Below, in pieces: positions 1 to 10,142 of a stretch of 64,000 nucleotides of DNA. Positions within the stretch are counted from its first letter, which is position 1. Every line of letters starts with the position of its first letter. The stretch lies in NCBI GenBank assembly GCA_027625915.1, contig JANTQA010000047.1, positions 7,750,001-7,814,000 on the forward strand, given 5' to 3'. The position numbers were made by a program, and so were the translations under genes. The notes under the pieces are model-generated. The model saw nothing but the letters and a program-made list of their open reading frames with translations, ran no database searches and had not been told where the DNA came from. Source of the DNA: Anaeramoeba flamelloides (Eukaryota > Metamonada > Anaeramoebidae).

Positions 1-1729
1 TTGTACTATAAGTGTGAATTTATGTTTTTTTTTTTTGTTAATTTTGTTGAATTTTGTTTTTTTTTGGGAAGAGAACTTGTAAATATTAAATATTCATTTT
101 ATCTATTCTATTGTATATTGTGATTCCAAAAAAGTCTCTTTTTTGAAAAATCAATTGAAATGAAATCGCTTTAAACTTGCAAAATATTTTTTAAAAAAAT
201 CTCAATGATCTCCAATATAAACAAATCAAAAATTTTTTCTTTTCATTTATTGGTTTTATTTTTTATGGAAATGAAAATACAATTTTGTAATTTATTGTTT
301 AAAATTTTAGGTTTTTCAGAAATAAATATTTTACTTGTTTGGAATATAATGAGGTAAATGTAAAAAAATTAATTATAATTTTTAAAATGGTAATTTATTT
401 TTGATTTTTGAAAATCATTAAAAAAAAAAATTTATAAATGTACTCCCCTTAAAATTTTTTTTTCATTTTTTTTGGTGATTAATACCTTAATTAAAATTTT
501 TAACCAAGTACCCAGGGTATAAAAAACAAAAATAACTCAATTTTTGAAACATTTAGTTTTTAAAATTGTATTAATTAAAGTCTTTTCAATTTTTGTGCAT
601 TTAAATATTGAGTTATATTATTGTAATATTAGATACAAATATGAAAATTTTTACTATATTTAAAAAAAGAGAAGCCAAAAGAGTAATATATATATATATA
701 TAGATAGAGATTTTGAAAAGTTTGTTACAAATTTTCTTTTAACCCATCTTTTAGAAAATATGTATTAGATTTGAATCCAAAATAAATTGAAACAATTTTT
801 TATAAACCTAAAAACAGCAATTATTTCTTTAAATAATATTTACAAAATCGAAAATCATTTAGTAAATTTATGTATTTAGTAAAAGAAACTAATTTTTTTT
901 TTTTTGGATTATTATTTTTCTATCATTCTTTTTCAGTTTGTTGTAGAGAAAAAACGTGTTTTTACGAAAATAAAAAGTAACTTTTAATTAAAAGTAAATT
1001 TGCATTTACATTTTGATTTTATCAGAAAAATCTGAGAAAGGTTTACAAAATATGAAATATTGTGATTTACTAGAGAAATTTATTTGTATTTTTTCAATTT
1101 ATTTTGGTATACTAGGCTTTTATAAAAAAAGAGATATAAATATTAATTTTTGTAATAATTAAGTAATAAATTACCTTTCCAAAATAACCATACAAATATC
1201 TTTTTATTGTAATTTATTTTTTGTAAAGTTTATTTGATGAATATTTATCCAATTTTTTAGAATATATACTTGAACAAACCAAAAATTAGTAAAAATGAAT
1301 TTTGTTTAACATTTCTTTTTTTTAATTGTATTTTCAAGTATGATATTTATGAAATCAAAAGTTTATTTTTAATCAAGAAAAAAGAAATTGAATAGTTGCT
1401 TTATTCATAAATAATAAAGAACAAAAAAAAATTTCAATTAATGAATGTTGAAAGGTTTTTTTGAAACAATGGAGTTCAAAAATTTTAAGTATGATGTAGC
1501 CATTTCTTTGTGAGTAAGATAGGATGTATTAAAATGGGTAATGCTGAAAACCTGTTGCAATTAAAATTAGATAAAAGAATTAATACTTTTATAAAAGATT
1601 TTGTTTAAGAAAAAATGTTTTTCAAGTTTTAAATTCGCATTTTTTAAAAAATTTGACAAACCCTGCCTAATAAAATTTCCTCAAAAAAATCTGGTTAATT
1701 TCACATAAAGAAATATGTTTTTGATGATG
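1..1729. other. A+T-rich spacer, no gene seen
   Basis: No reading frame with protein-like composition is visible on either strand. The stretch is homopolymer-rich A/T sequence with a short TA microsatellite near 687-704. No repeat family found elsewhere in the window was recognised here. Confidence 0.6.
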
Positions 1730-1972
1730 AATCCTGTATTTTTAAAAAAAAAATATTTGTTTTCAAAAAATAATTACTTAATATTATGATCTTGGCTCAA
1801 AAAGATTTTGTAAAGATTCTTTGATTATTAAAATGTGTGCATTTTTATTTAAATTTTGTTCTTTAGATAAAAAAATGCACTTTGTAGACAGGTTTTTGTA
1901 GAACCTTTTCAAATTAAAATCTGAATTATTGTAATAGATCAAGACAAGTTATAAATCAAAATAATTAGTTCT
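1730..1972 (+). repeat. Dispersed repeat family N, copy 1
   Basis: About 240 bp that recur in direct orientation near 4193-4436. Shared landmarks are an ATCCTGTATTTT start, a TTTTCAAAAAATAATTAC block, a TTTTTGTAGAACC-like block and an AAAATAATTAG end. No terminal inverted repeats are obvious, so the class of element is unknown. Confidence 0.5.
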
Positions 1973-2186
1973 CGGTGAAAATAAAAATAATTTATATCAC
2001 TTCATGATATTTATGAAAAATATTTGTTGGGCTTTTATTATAGTTTTCGTTTTCAAAACATTCAATTTCTTCAAAAAAAAATTCTTAAAAGAGTTATTCT
2101 AAATTGATTTTCAATTTGTTTTGAGATAATTCATGCAATGTAATTGCTGAAAAAAAAATAGTTTTTTAGAACTCTTCTATTCAATG

Positions 2187-2412
2187 CACTAAAAAAAATC
2201 CCTTTACTTTTACAAAGCTTTGTGTCTTTACAAAAGTTTTCTGATAAGATCCAAACATTTTAAGCACTTTCAAAAGCTTTCAATCACTTTCAAACACTTT
2301 CAAATACTTTCGAAACCTTCAAAATCTTTGAGACAATTTATAAATCGTTCAAACTCTTTCTAATACTCTAAAAGTGAAAAGCTTTGTTAAAGTGGTGAGA
2401 TTTTTTGTAGTG
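2187..2412 (-). mobile_element. CACTA-like MITE family C, copy 1
   Basis: This 226-bp element ends with GATTTTTTGTAGTG, the inverse of the CACTACAAAAAATC that opens the copy at 3340-3574. Inside are many short units built on CTTTCAAA and ACTTTCAAAC. Terminal CACTA...TAGTG is the signature of the CACTA (EnSpm) superfamily. There is no coding capacity. I could not find a convincing 3-bp target duplication, so the superfamily call is tentative. Confidence 0.5.
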
Positions 2413-2806
2413 TAGATATAAATTTTGAAACCGTTTTCTATAGAATCGTAAAAATTTTCTTTTTTCTTTTCTTTTTTTTTTTTTTTTTCAAATAATACAG
2501 TAATCTGTATTATCAAATTGAAGTTTAATTAACAGCACTAAAAACCACACACTAGTTTCACAATTCTGAAATATAAGGTCATTTTTTTGAAATATTATCG
2601 ATGATTAAAAGCATTTCACAATTTTTTTTGTAAAAAGATTTTTATTAAATTGTTAGACCTAAAGAATTTCCAGTGGATCTATTATTAATTCATAAAATAA
2701 ATGGGGAAATTCGATACTATTTATTTTAAAAGTAGAGTTTTTGTTTAAATTTCAAAAAATAATTTAATCACCAGTTTTGGTAACAATAAAAAACTACACC
2801 ATTTTT

Positions 2807-3327
2807 CTAGTCAAAGGAGCACAATTGTAATGGTGAAACACACGTGTTTAAGGGGGTTGAATGGATATTAAAAGTAGAAATTTTATTTTGTAAATTTTAT
2901 CATTGAAATCATTTTTTCACATTTTTTGGTTTTTTCTATTTTCAGTTTTTTTTTTTACGTAATTCATTTGTAAAATTTTTTTTTATTGCAAGATCGATAG
3001 TCACTTGGCAAAATGTGTTATTCTAATGTTATTGGAACAGTGAGAATGATTTTAGAAAAATCATATTGATTTATCTAATGGAATTTTATTTGGATCTTTA
3101 ATTAAAGATCAAAATGAACCTTATTATTTTTTCTCAATAGGAGAGAACCTAAGAATTTTGGGTTTTTCAATTTTTAAGAAAATATTTAGATTTATTAGTT
3201 GTATTTCATACGAATATCAACTATTATCTGAAGTGTTTTATTCTTCTTTATTTCTTATTTGTTCTTAAAAGGCCAATTATAAAAAATAATTGATATTTGA
3301 AAAAAAAATGTTGGTCACCTTGGACAG
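2807..3327 (+). mobile_element. MITE family A, copy 1
   Basis: A 521-bp non-coding element with ends related to CAGTCAAAGGGG and its inverse. It aligns along its whole length with the copies at 9644-10142 and, inverted, 20738-21272. Internal landmarks are GATCGATAGTCACTTGG, GATCAAAATGAACCTT and CGAATATCAACTATT. Inverted ends, fixed length and several copies support a non-autonomous DNA transposon; the superfamily is not resolved. Confidence 0.65.
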
Positions 3328-3339
3328 AAACGAGGCTTA

Positions 3340-3574
3340 CACTACAAAAAATCACATCACTTTAACAAATAGTTTCCCTTTTAGAGTATTAGAAAGGGTT
3401 TGAAAGATTTTTAAATTGTCCCAAAGATTTTGAAGGTTTCGAAAGCTTTTGAAACTGTTTGAAAGTGATTGGAAGCTTTTGAAACTGTTTGAAACTGTTT
3501 GAAAGGCTTGGATCTGTCAGAAAACTTTTGTAAAGACATAAAACTTTGTAAAAGTCATAGAATTTTATGTAGTG
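3340..3574 (+). mobile_element. CACTA-like MITE family C, copy 2
   Basis: A 235-bp element opening with CACTACAAAAAATCACATC and closing with TTTTATGTAGTG. It is the inverted relative of the copy at 2187-2412 and begins only 12 bp after family A copy 1. The interior is a tandem-like series of GTTTGAAA and CTTTTGAAACTG units, similar to hAT or CACTA subterminal repeats. It has no reading frame. Confidence 0.5.
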
Positions 3575-3754
3575 AGTTATCTCTGTTTGAAATTTTTTTT
3601 GAAAGATCTTGGAAAAGTTATTTTTAATAGAGTATTTTATTAAGATTTAATAACAATTAATTTTGTATTCCAACAAAGAATTTGGTAATGTGGTTTCTGT
3701 AAAAAAGTAAATTGTTTTTTTTTGATTATTACTTAAGAGAGGAGTTGCTAATAC

Positions 3755-4012
3755 CCCCTCTAGTTTGCCGTTAGCTTTTCCAGAATTTAAAAGGATTGAG
3801 TAAAATCTTTGATTTTTCTCTATTCTTTCGAATTCTGGAAAAGCGCCGATAGGTTTTTTTTTAATTTTTGAAATTAAAGGAAATTTTCTTCAATTTTCTT
3901 TTTATTTCAAAAATAAAAAAAAACGTCGTTAGGTTTTCCAGAATTTAAAAGAATTGAGTAAAGTCTTTGATTTTCCTCTATTCTTTTGAATTGCGGTACT
4001 CTACGGTACTTC
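3755..4012 (+). repeat. Hairpin-chain repeat family F, copy 1
   Basis: A series of short palindromes rather than one simple inverted repeat: CCAGAATTTAAAAG, then TTGAGTAAAATC, TTGATTTT and CGAATTCTGG close hairpins of 20-40 bp that repeat twice. It ends in GGTACTCTACGGTACTT. The same terminal motif (GGTACTCCACGGTACTT) closes the copy at 39935-40335. Non-coding; class unknown. Confidence 0.5.
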
Positions 4013-4192
4013 CCTTATTTAGAAAAAATTTTTTTAGAAATTTTATCAAAGACTCATAAATACTTTTATTGCCCACTCGGGATAATAAACATGTTGAATT
4101 TTATTTTGTGATAATATTTAGAAAGAATATTAATATTTTTTAATATATTTGATTTATTAATTTTAAATTTATTTGTTTTGTTTTTTCCAACA

Positions 4193-4436
4193 AATCCTGT
4201 ATTTTGAAAAAAAAATATTTTTTTCAAAAAAATAATTACTGACAACTCTGATCTACAATCCAAATCTTTTGTAATGGGTATTTGATTTTTAAAATCTGCT
4301 TTTTTTTTTTTTGAAAATCCTTCTATGATTATAAAAAATTCCATTTGGGACTGTTTCCTGTAGAACCCTTTCAAATAAAAAAATCACAATTATTAAAATA
4401 GACGGCACAAAAATCTTTAATCAAAATAATTAGAAC
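4193..4436 (+). repeat. Dispersed repeat family N, copy 2
   Basis: Direct-orientation partner of 1730-1972, diverged mainly by A/T runs. It carries the same AATCCTGTATTTT opening, a CCTGTAGAACCC block and an AATAATTAG end. A 102-codon frame on the opposite strand lies across it, but its composition looks like chance translation of the repeat. Confidence 0.5.
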
Positions 4437-4890
4437 ACAAAGATATAAGGCATTTGGTTTCATTTTAGAGAATTTGAAACTTAGTTATTGTGATTTTGAC
4501 CGTTTTATTTTTTCCAAAACAATTTTTTCTTTCCAAAAAAAAAATCTTTAACATGTTAGTCCCAATTGAATTCGAATTCGTTTTTTAGATTGTTGTTATA
4601 ATTTAATTGTTGAAACGTATTTTTTTGGAATATTTTTTTGAATGACTTTAACAATTGATTTTTTTTTAACATTTTTCCAAAAAATACAATCTTTTTTTTC
4701 TTTTTCTTTTTCATTTTGTTTTATTAAATTGAATTTATCTTGAAATAAAGATATCAATATTTTGTTTCCAAAAAAAATACAGGAATTAGCCCCAAAAGAA
4801 ATATATTAATTTTTAAAATATTTGATTTATTAATTTTTTATCAATCAGATATCCAGATTTTGCAATTACTGTAAATTACAAAATAAAAAG

Positions 4891-5071
4891 AACAAAATTT
4901 TCACTCAGCTTTTCAAAAAAAAACACACCTCAAAGAATTCAAACAAAACCTTAAATCTACAATTCTAAAAGGTACAAATTAATTCTTTAAACTTCTTTTC
5001 AGAATTAAAAATTAGAAAAGTTACCTCAATTTTAAAATCTTTTTTTTGGAAAGTCGAATGAAAATTTTGTT
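4891..5071. mobile_element. Small MITE family M
   Basis: 181 bp bounded by inverted repeats of about 31 bp: AACAAAATTTTCACTCAGCT on the left and the inverse of AACAAAATTTTCATTCGACT on the right. Related end sequences occur near 6930-6960 and 49425-49470. Non-coding, most likely a miniature inverted-repeat element. Confidence 0.5.
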
Positions 5072-5573
5072 CTTATTATTTTGTTACATACAGTCTTTTC
5101 ATAGGCTGGTCAATTCAATACAAAATGGAAAAAAGTAAATTGCTCAAATAAAATTGTGATGGGAAGATTTTCAAATTTCTTCTTTTTTTGTGATAATGGA
5201 TGCAGACTTTAACAAAAGTTTGAAAAAAAAAAAAAAAAAGCCTGAAAAATGTCGATAAAAAAATTGACAAACTCAAATAGAGCAACTTGTGATCGATCTA
5301 TTAAAAAAAAATGTTGGTAACACTTTTTTAAAACTACTTTAAGATCCAAACTCGTTGTAAAAATATGTTGAAGGTTGTCAAAAAAGTGGAAGAAAAAAGG
5401 CAATTTCTTTTGTTTTTTTTTTTAATAAAAGATTAAAACCTTTGAAGACATTATAAAAATTCAAAGAGTCTGAAGTGTTTTTTGTTATTTAAATTGTATT
5501 TTGTGAGAAAAGTAAGAAAAATTGTTTCTTGTTATTTTTTATTGTTTGTTTTGCTTTTTAAAGTAAATTTTAC

Positions 5574-5894
5574 CTGTAATAATTCTAATTCATCAGGAGG
5601 GAGAACAATACTTGAAAAAACACCAAAACCAGTGTTGAGTCCGTAAACTACCTCACCTGTATTTAGCATTTGATTAATACATTCGCGGCTTTTTTTGACT
5701 TTTTCAGATGCGCTTTCAGAAAGATCCAATTTAAAATTTTTATAACCAATATCAAAAAGGTTTTGTGGCGATAACGAATTCCCATCAAGACACATCAAGG
5801 GTTGTTTCTTGAATGAAGAAAATGGTTTCTTCAATATTTGGCTAAAATAATGATGAGAAGTTTTTGGTAGTGATAAATGGAGATGAGTAAGCAT
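5574..5894 (-). pseudogene. Histidine ammonia-lyase, orphan first exon
   Basis: Encodes about 107 residues from ATG at 5894 to the exon end at 5574, where CAG is followed by a GTAAAATTT donor like others in this window. Residues 34-107 match the N-terminal region of histidine ammonia-lyase (HAL), which deaminates histidine to urocanate: LDGNSL, LSESASEKVKKSRECINQML, VYGLNTGFGVFSSI and the following ELELLQ. Full HAL proteins are 500 residues or more. The catalytic Ala-Ser-Gly MIO loop and all later parts are absent downstream (5573 to 1) as far as I can read. Either a first intron over 5.5 kb runs off the left edge, or this is a gene fragment left after rearrangement. HAL identity is quite secure; functionality is doubtful. 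Confidence 0.72.
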
Positions 5895-5947
5895 TTTGAA
5901 AAAAATGATTTTTATTTTTCGTCAATCTATTGAAAAGGAATTGACTG

Positions 5948-6125
5948 TTAAACAATGGCTAAACGTTCAGTTCTTCGTTTAACAACAAATTTGCTGTTTA
6001 CTTTTCCTAACGGTTTGAAAATCTTGTTGATTTTTGAATAATACACAAATTCTTCTCCCCACTGGTTAATTTGGAATTTTACATTGTTTTTTTTGAGTCC
6101 ACTTACATAATTTGAAACCAGAGAT
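5948..6125 (-). CDS. 3'-terminal exon of an unidentified gene
   Basis: An open frame of 58 codons ending at TAA (5948) just 53 bp upstream of the HAL ATG, on the same strand. It has no start codon and is opened by a TGA at 6126-6128. The protein is rich and non-repetitive, with stretches such as NQWGEEFVYYSKINKI and FVVKRRTERLAIV, unlike chance A/T translation. A 45-nt in-frame GTAAGT...CCAG stretch inside it could be a retained or alternative intron. Upstream sequence to about 7 kb holds further protein-like scraps with stops, so I cannot assemble a gene. I do not recognise the family. It may be a real last exon or a remnant. Confidence 0.4.
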
Positions 6126-6984
6126 CATAAAAAAAAGGAGTAAAAATATTCTCAATTTATTCAATTTTTGTTGAATTAAAATGACAAGTTGTTTTACTTT
6201 TTAGCACAAAGCTAATTCAAACAAGTAAGAGACATCAAAAATTTTGAATGTGGATCGTGGTAAAGAGATTACGCTATCTCTTTAGCTGTTTAACTTTTAT
6301 TTGACTTTTCATTTTTCAGAAGTGAAGACTTCCAGAATAAATTGATGATTGCGATATTAATACCAAAGTTTTTGAGTAAAGTTGATTTTTCAAAGAACAG
6401 ATGCTTTAATGGTACATGCCTTGAACCCTAATTTAGGTAAACAAATGTTTTCAATTGTGTTTGCATTTTTTAAAAAAATGTAATTTGGACAAAAGGACAA
6501 TCAATTTCTGTGACTCTAAAATTACTTATTTGGTTAATTTTGATTTCTTTGAGAGCTGGTCCAAGAGAAGAAATAATATAATCATATTTTCACATTTTTC
6601 CAAACGATCCAGAAAATACCGTTTATTTCTTTGGTTATGCCCAGTTGCTTTTTATGATTCAACACACTTGTTTAAAAATAATTTCACAATTTGAATTTTT
6701 TAGACTTAAAATAAAATGCCACAATTGAATATTAAGTTGGTTTATTTATTGACTTTTTTTTGTGAAATAAATCTAACAAAATTTTCCATTGTCTTTCTAG
6801 AAAAAGATTTTTACAAAAATGTAACAATCAAATTTTTAATTGATAAAAAAAGCTTAAATTGTTTATTTCCTTTTAGAATTGTTCAATGGTGGCTGGGTGT
6901 TTTATTTTCTCAATGGAATGGTGTCGATGTTTTTTTCGAAAGCCAAACGAAAATTTTGATCTTATTATTTTCCAGAGAACAATA
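6126..6984 (-). other. Protein-like scraps, unresolved
   Basis: Short protein-like pieces appear on the minus strand, for example SRHVPLKHLFFEKSTLLKNF near 6295-6420, SSLGPALKEIKINQISNF near 6480-6570 and QLGITKEINGIFWIVWKN near 6590-6650. They are in different frames and separated by stops. They could be exons of the gene ending at 5948 or a decayed gene. No function is assignable. Two plus-strand frames (6455-6694, 6716-6991) look like their shadows. Confidence 0.25.
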
Positions 6985-7225
6985 CTGTTAAATTGCATTT
7001 TATGTTTGGAAATTTTTGTTTGATCTTCCTTTTTGAAATTTTTGTACACAACTTGAAGAAAGCATTCTATGAAACCAAGTATTAAGAAACTCTGTAAAAT
7101 TAGTTTTTCTTGAAAATATTCTTTGTACTGTACTATTTGATAAGAAACAGTTTGAAGATTAATAAAAATGGATATTGAACTAAAAATTTATTGAAATTTA
7201 TTCGAATTTATCCGTACTTTGGGAA
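6985..7225 (-). repeat. Dispersed repeat family O, uninterrupted copy
   Basis: Read on the minus strand this segment matches 49640-49776 joined to 50255-50350, and in part 10200-10330. Landmarks are TTTTTAGTTCAATATCC, CAAACTGTTTCTT, AATATTTTCAAG and AACTAATTTTACAGAGTTTC. It is the pre-insertion (empty) form of the site that carries the family G element at 49777-50254. Confidence 0.55.
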
Positions 7226-7519
7226 AGGTTAAATGGTAGATATTTTGTTTTGATGATACATTCTATTGTGAAACTTTAGCTAAGCTTTGGAAAACTTTTA
7301 AGTAACATTTTTAAAGTAATCACTTTAAATACTCTAAAGCAAAAAAAATCCGAAAAATATTAAAAACCTTTCCAAGTAATAATTGAGAATTTATAATAAA
7401 GTATAAATATTGATTTCTGATGACATAACCTTCATCTAATTTTATTAGCTTTAAAAATTACAAGAGTAGTTTGGGTTTGATGAAATCAAAAAAAAGAGAA
7501 CTAATAAATCTTGAGATTA

Positions 7520-8001
7520 CTGTTGCCAAAATAATGTGAGCAAAAAAATTTAATCAGTGTTTCAAAATAAACAGCGTGTTTTTTTATTATATAAGACCTA
7601 TAAATCAACCAATCAAATAAATTGACAATAAACCCTAATTAAATTTGGTATTGGTTTTTTAAAGTTCTATTATTTAAAAAAAAATTCGAAAAATGAAGGA
7701 ACAAATTGCAAAATTTATCTCAAAAAATAGAGTTAATTTTAGAGATAATTTTTCTCAATCAAAAAAACAAAAAATATACAAAAAAATGAGAAAATTAAGA
7801 AAAATTTTCAACTAATTGCATTCCTAATTTAAGATTATTCTGAAAATATCGAGGTGTTTACATTCAAAATTGATTTGAAATTAGGTATATCCTGATTTAG
7901 TCGATTGGATGTTGCCTTGTAACAAGAAGAAAAAAAAATCAGTGATTATATATTCTAACAACGGATAATAGTTGTTGGGCACACATTATTTTGATCACTG
8001 T
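7520..8001 (+). mobile_element. Tc1/mariner-like MITE family G, copy 1
   Basis: About 480 bp, non-coding, with inverted ends of the form CxGTGATCAAAATAATGTGTGC next to TA. Internal blocks (ACAATAAACCCTAATTAAAT, CAAATTGCAAAATTTATCTC, GATTGGATGTTGCCTTG) are conserved in the copies at 42873-43354, 49777-50254 and 51140-51578. The CAGTG-type end, TA target and constant size indicate a Tc1/mariner-type non-autonomous element. Confidence 0.65.
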
Positions 8002-8173
8002 TAACTTTTGAGGACAAAATCTTTTTTTGAAATATTTTGGATTTGAATCACATTTTACCAAAATAATTATTCAAGTGATTGTTTTAACACTACAGAATTA
8101 AGAATATACAATACTCAAATATTGGTTTTCTTGGGATATTTCTATTGTTAGCTATTTAATAGGTTTAATAAGT

Positions 8174-8372
8174 TACTGTCAGTTCTACTTTTAAGTTATA
8201 AACTCTGAAGGAAATTTAAGGTACAGAAAAAAACTCAAAATAAAGCACATTTTGAGGATTTTTTTTATTACAATGTATTTTACTAATCTCTCAATTTGGT
8301 GCCTTGACTAGAGATTTTGTTTTTGCCATAAATTTTGTTGAAAGTTTGTGTTGTAGAAGTGGAACTGATGTA
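8174..8372 (+). mobile_element. TA-flanked MITE family B, copy 1 (diverged)
   Basis: 199 bp. The left end TACTGTCAGTTCTACTTTTA and the right end GTAGAAGTGGAACTGATGTA are inverse of one another. It belongs to the TACAGTCAGTTCCACTTTTA family with better copies at 37830-38029 and 38187-38387. Long inverted arms, about 200 bp length and a TA target fit Tc1/mariner-type MITEs. No coding capacity. Confidence 0.6.
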
Positions 8373-8639
8373 AGAGTAAATAATTATTCCTTAACTGATA
8401 AGTATTTTTGATGTAAACGACCTGCCAACACTTCAACTAAATCGAAACTAGTATAAAAATATCTTTTGATATGATCATTGATTTAATTTCTTTTTGTTAG
8501 GCACATTTTTTAAAAATTTATAGTTTTGACCAACTTACAATATGAAGGAACCGGGTTCAATTACTCTTAACCACATTATTTCAAATGGATTATCATTTTT
8601 TCAAAATTCACCTAATATAATTTTATTAAAAAATAAGAC

Positions 8640-8820
8640 AAGTGCTTCTCATAATTACTGATCCTTTGAAGAAATCCACTGATTGGGTTGAATCTTTTGA
8701 ATTAAATTAAAACAGTGAAATTGAATTGGAAATAACCAAAACCCACCCCAATATATCCAGTGAACCAGATTCTTGGGAGAATTGACCAGTAACCACCCAT
8801 TTCAACAATATTTCTAATTG
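8640..8820 (+). pseudogene. Decayed coding fragment, unidentified
   Basis: One plus-strand frame reads ITDPLKKSTDWVESFELN, a stop, NSEIELEITKTHPNISSEPD followed by SWEN, a second stop, then PVTTHFNNIS. The residue mix (Trp, Pro, Asp, His) and lack of low complexity suggest a former exon rather than chance. No start, splice partner or family is recognised. It sits isolated between a family B element and poly-A-rich spacer. Confidence 0.35.
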
Positions 8821-9643
8821 AATTCCTATTTAGGAAGTATAGTAGAGTGTCATCAGGTTCCAAGTATTTTTGAATTCAAAAAAAAAAAAAAATTAGAAAA
8901 ATCAAAGAATTTAAATTCTAGAAAATATAAGAGTGGTTATCTTTTAATTTTTAAAATAAAAAGAAAATTTCTAAAAATTGATTTTTATTTTACAATTAAA
9001 AAAAAGTTCAGGATGATTTTTTCAATTTTTTATCACCATTTTTGTTCTGAAAATCTCTAGTTATTCCAATGTATTAAAAAAAAATTATAAACCAAAAGAT
9101 GTTATCCAAAACCAAAATCATATTGTTCAATCTTTTATTTTCTCCATTCTTTTGGATTCGGTAGCGCATAATTACCATCATGTGAACTTTTCGTACCCAC
9201 TCTTTAATGTAAAAAAAAAAATAAAAATAAAGAAATATACTCTATCAATATCTATTTAGGAAAAATTATTTATTTATTAGATAAAATGGAAATATTTGTT
9301 ATAATCTTTGAAAAAAAAAAAAAAAAAAACCCAAAAAAGATAAAAGGTCTATTATACCATTTTAATACAGATAATTTAGAGGGGATACAAAAGCAAATAT
9401 TGAAGAAAAATTAAATGATTAAGTTTCTCAATGAGGGTTAAACACAACAATACATTTAAAAATATAATATTTTTATAATGGTTAAACTATATCTCAAAAT
9501 AAAGTATTGAAAAAAATACATATATTTAAAAAAATTAAGAATATAATTATTGTTTATTATTATTATGGGAATTATTAGTTACCAGATCAATCATTTCTTT
9601 TATTTAAGAACCAAACTCTGAAAAATAAAACCAACCCATTTTC
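8821..9643. other. Spacer with F-like tail
   Basis: Mostly A/T spacer with poly-A tracts at 8879-8893 and 9310-9329. Around 9130-9215 there is a diverged stretch resembling the terminal part of family F (TCCATTCTTTTGGATTCGGT, then TAATTACC). No gene is supported; the 80-codon frame at 8818-9060 is Lys/Ile/Phe-rich and looks like chance. Confidence 0.4.
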
Positions 9644-10142
9644 CAGTCAATGGGACCAGTTGTGGGGAGTGGATTAAATATGTTTAAAGGGTTTGAGAGT
9701 GTATAAGAAAAAATATTTTATTTTGGAAATTCCAAAATTTATCAGTGTTTTAGGTATTTTTGAACATTTTTTTTTATTTTCAAGTAATTCATTTGAAATT
9801 TTTTTTTATGGTAAGATCGTTGGTCACTTGGTAAAAGCGTACTATTCGAATATCATTGAAACCATGTAAAAATTGAACATAGAGAATTACTATTTATTTA
9901 TATTGGAATTTTATTTGATTGTTAATTGAAAATCAAAATGAACCTTGTTGTTTGTTTTTCAATAGAGTAGAAGAATTATGAGTAATCAATTTTGACAGAA
10001 AATATATTGATTTTTAGTTTCCTTTCAGGCCGATATCAACTATTCTTTGATGTTTGTTATTCTCCTTATTTCTTATTTGATCTTCAAAGACCATTAATAA
10101 AAATATTTGATATTTGGAAAAAATTTTGGGCATCGTTGACTG
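9644..10142 (+). mobile_element. MITE family A, copy 2
   Basis: 499 bp beginning CAGTCAATGGG and ending CGTTGACTG. It aligns throughout with 2807-3327 (GATCGTTGGTCACTTGG, ATCAAAATGAACCTTG, CCGATATCAACTATTC). Non-coding. Confidence 0.65.

Noticed and set aside
6455-6991. Two plus-strand ORFs
   Set aside because: Composition is Phe/Leu/Ile-rich and the opposite strand looks more protein-like; treated as shadows or noise.
8540-8570. GGGTTCAATTACTC resembling a tRNA B box
   Set aside because: No A box or acceptor stem within 90 bp. No other tRNA-like fold was seen.
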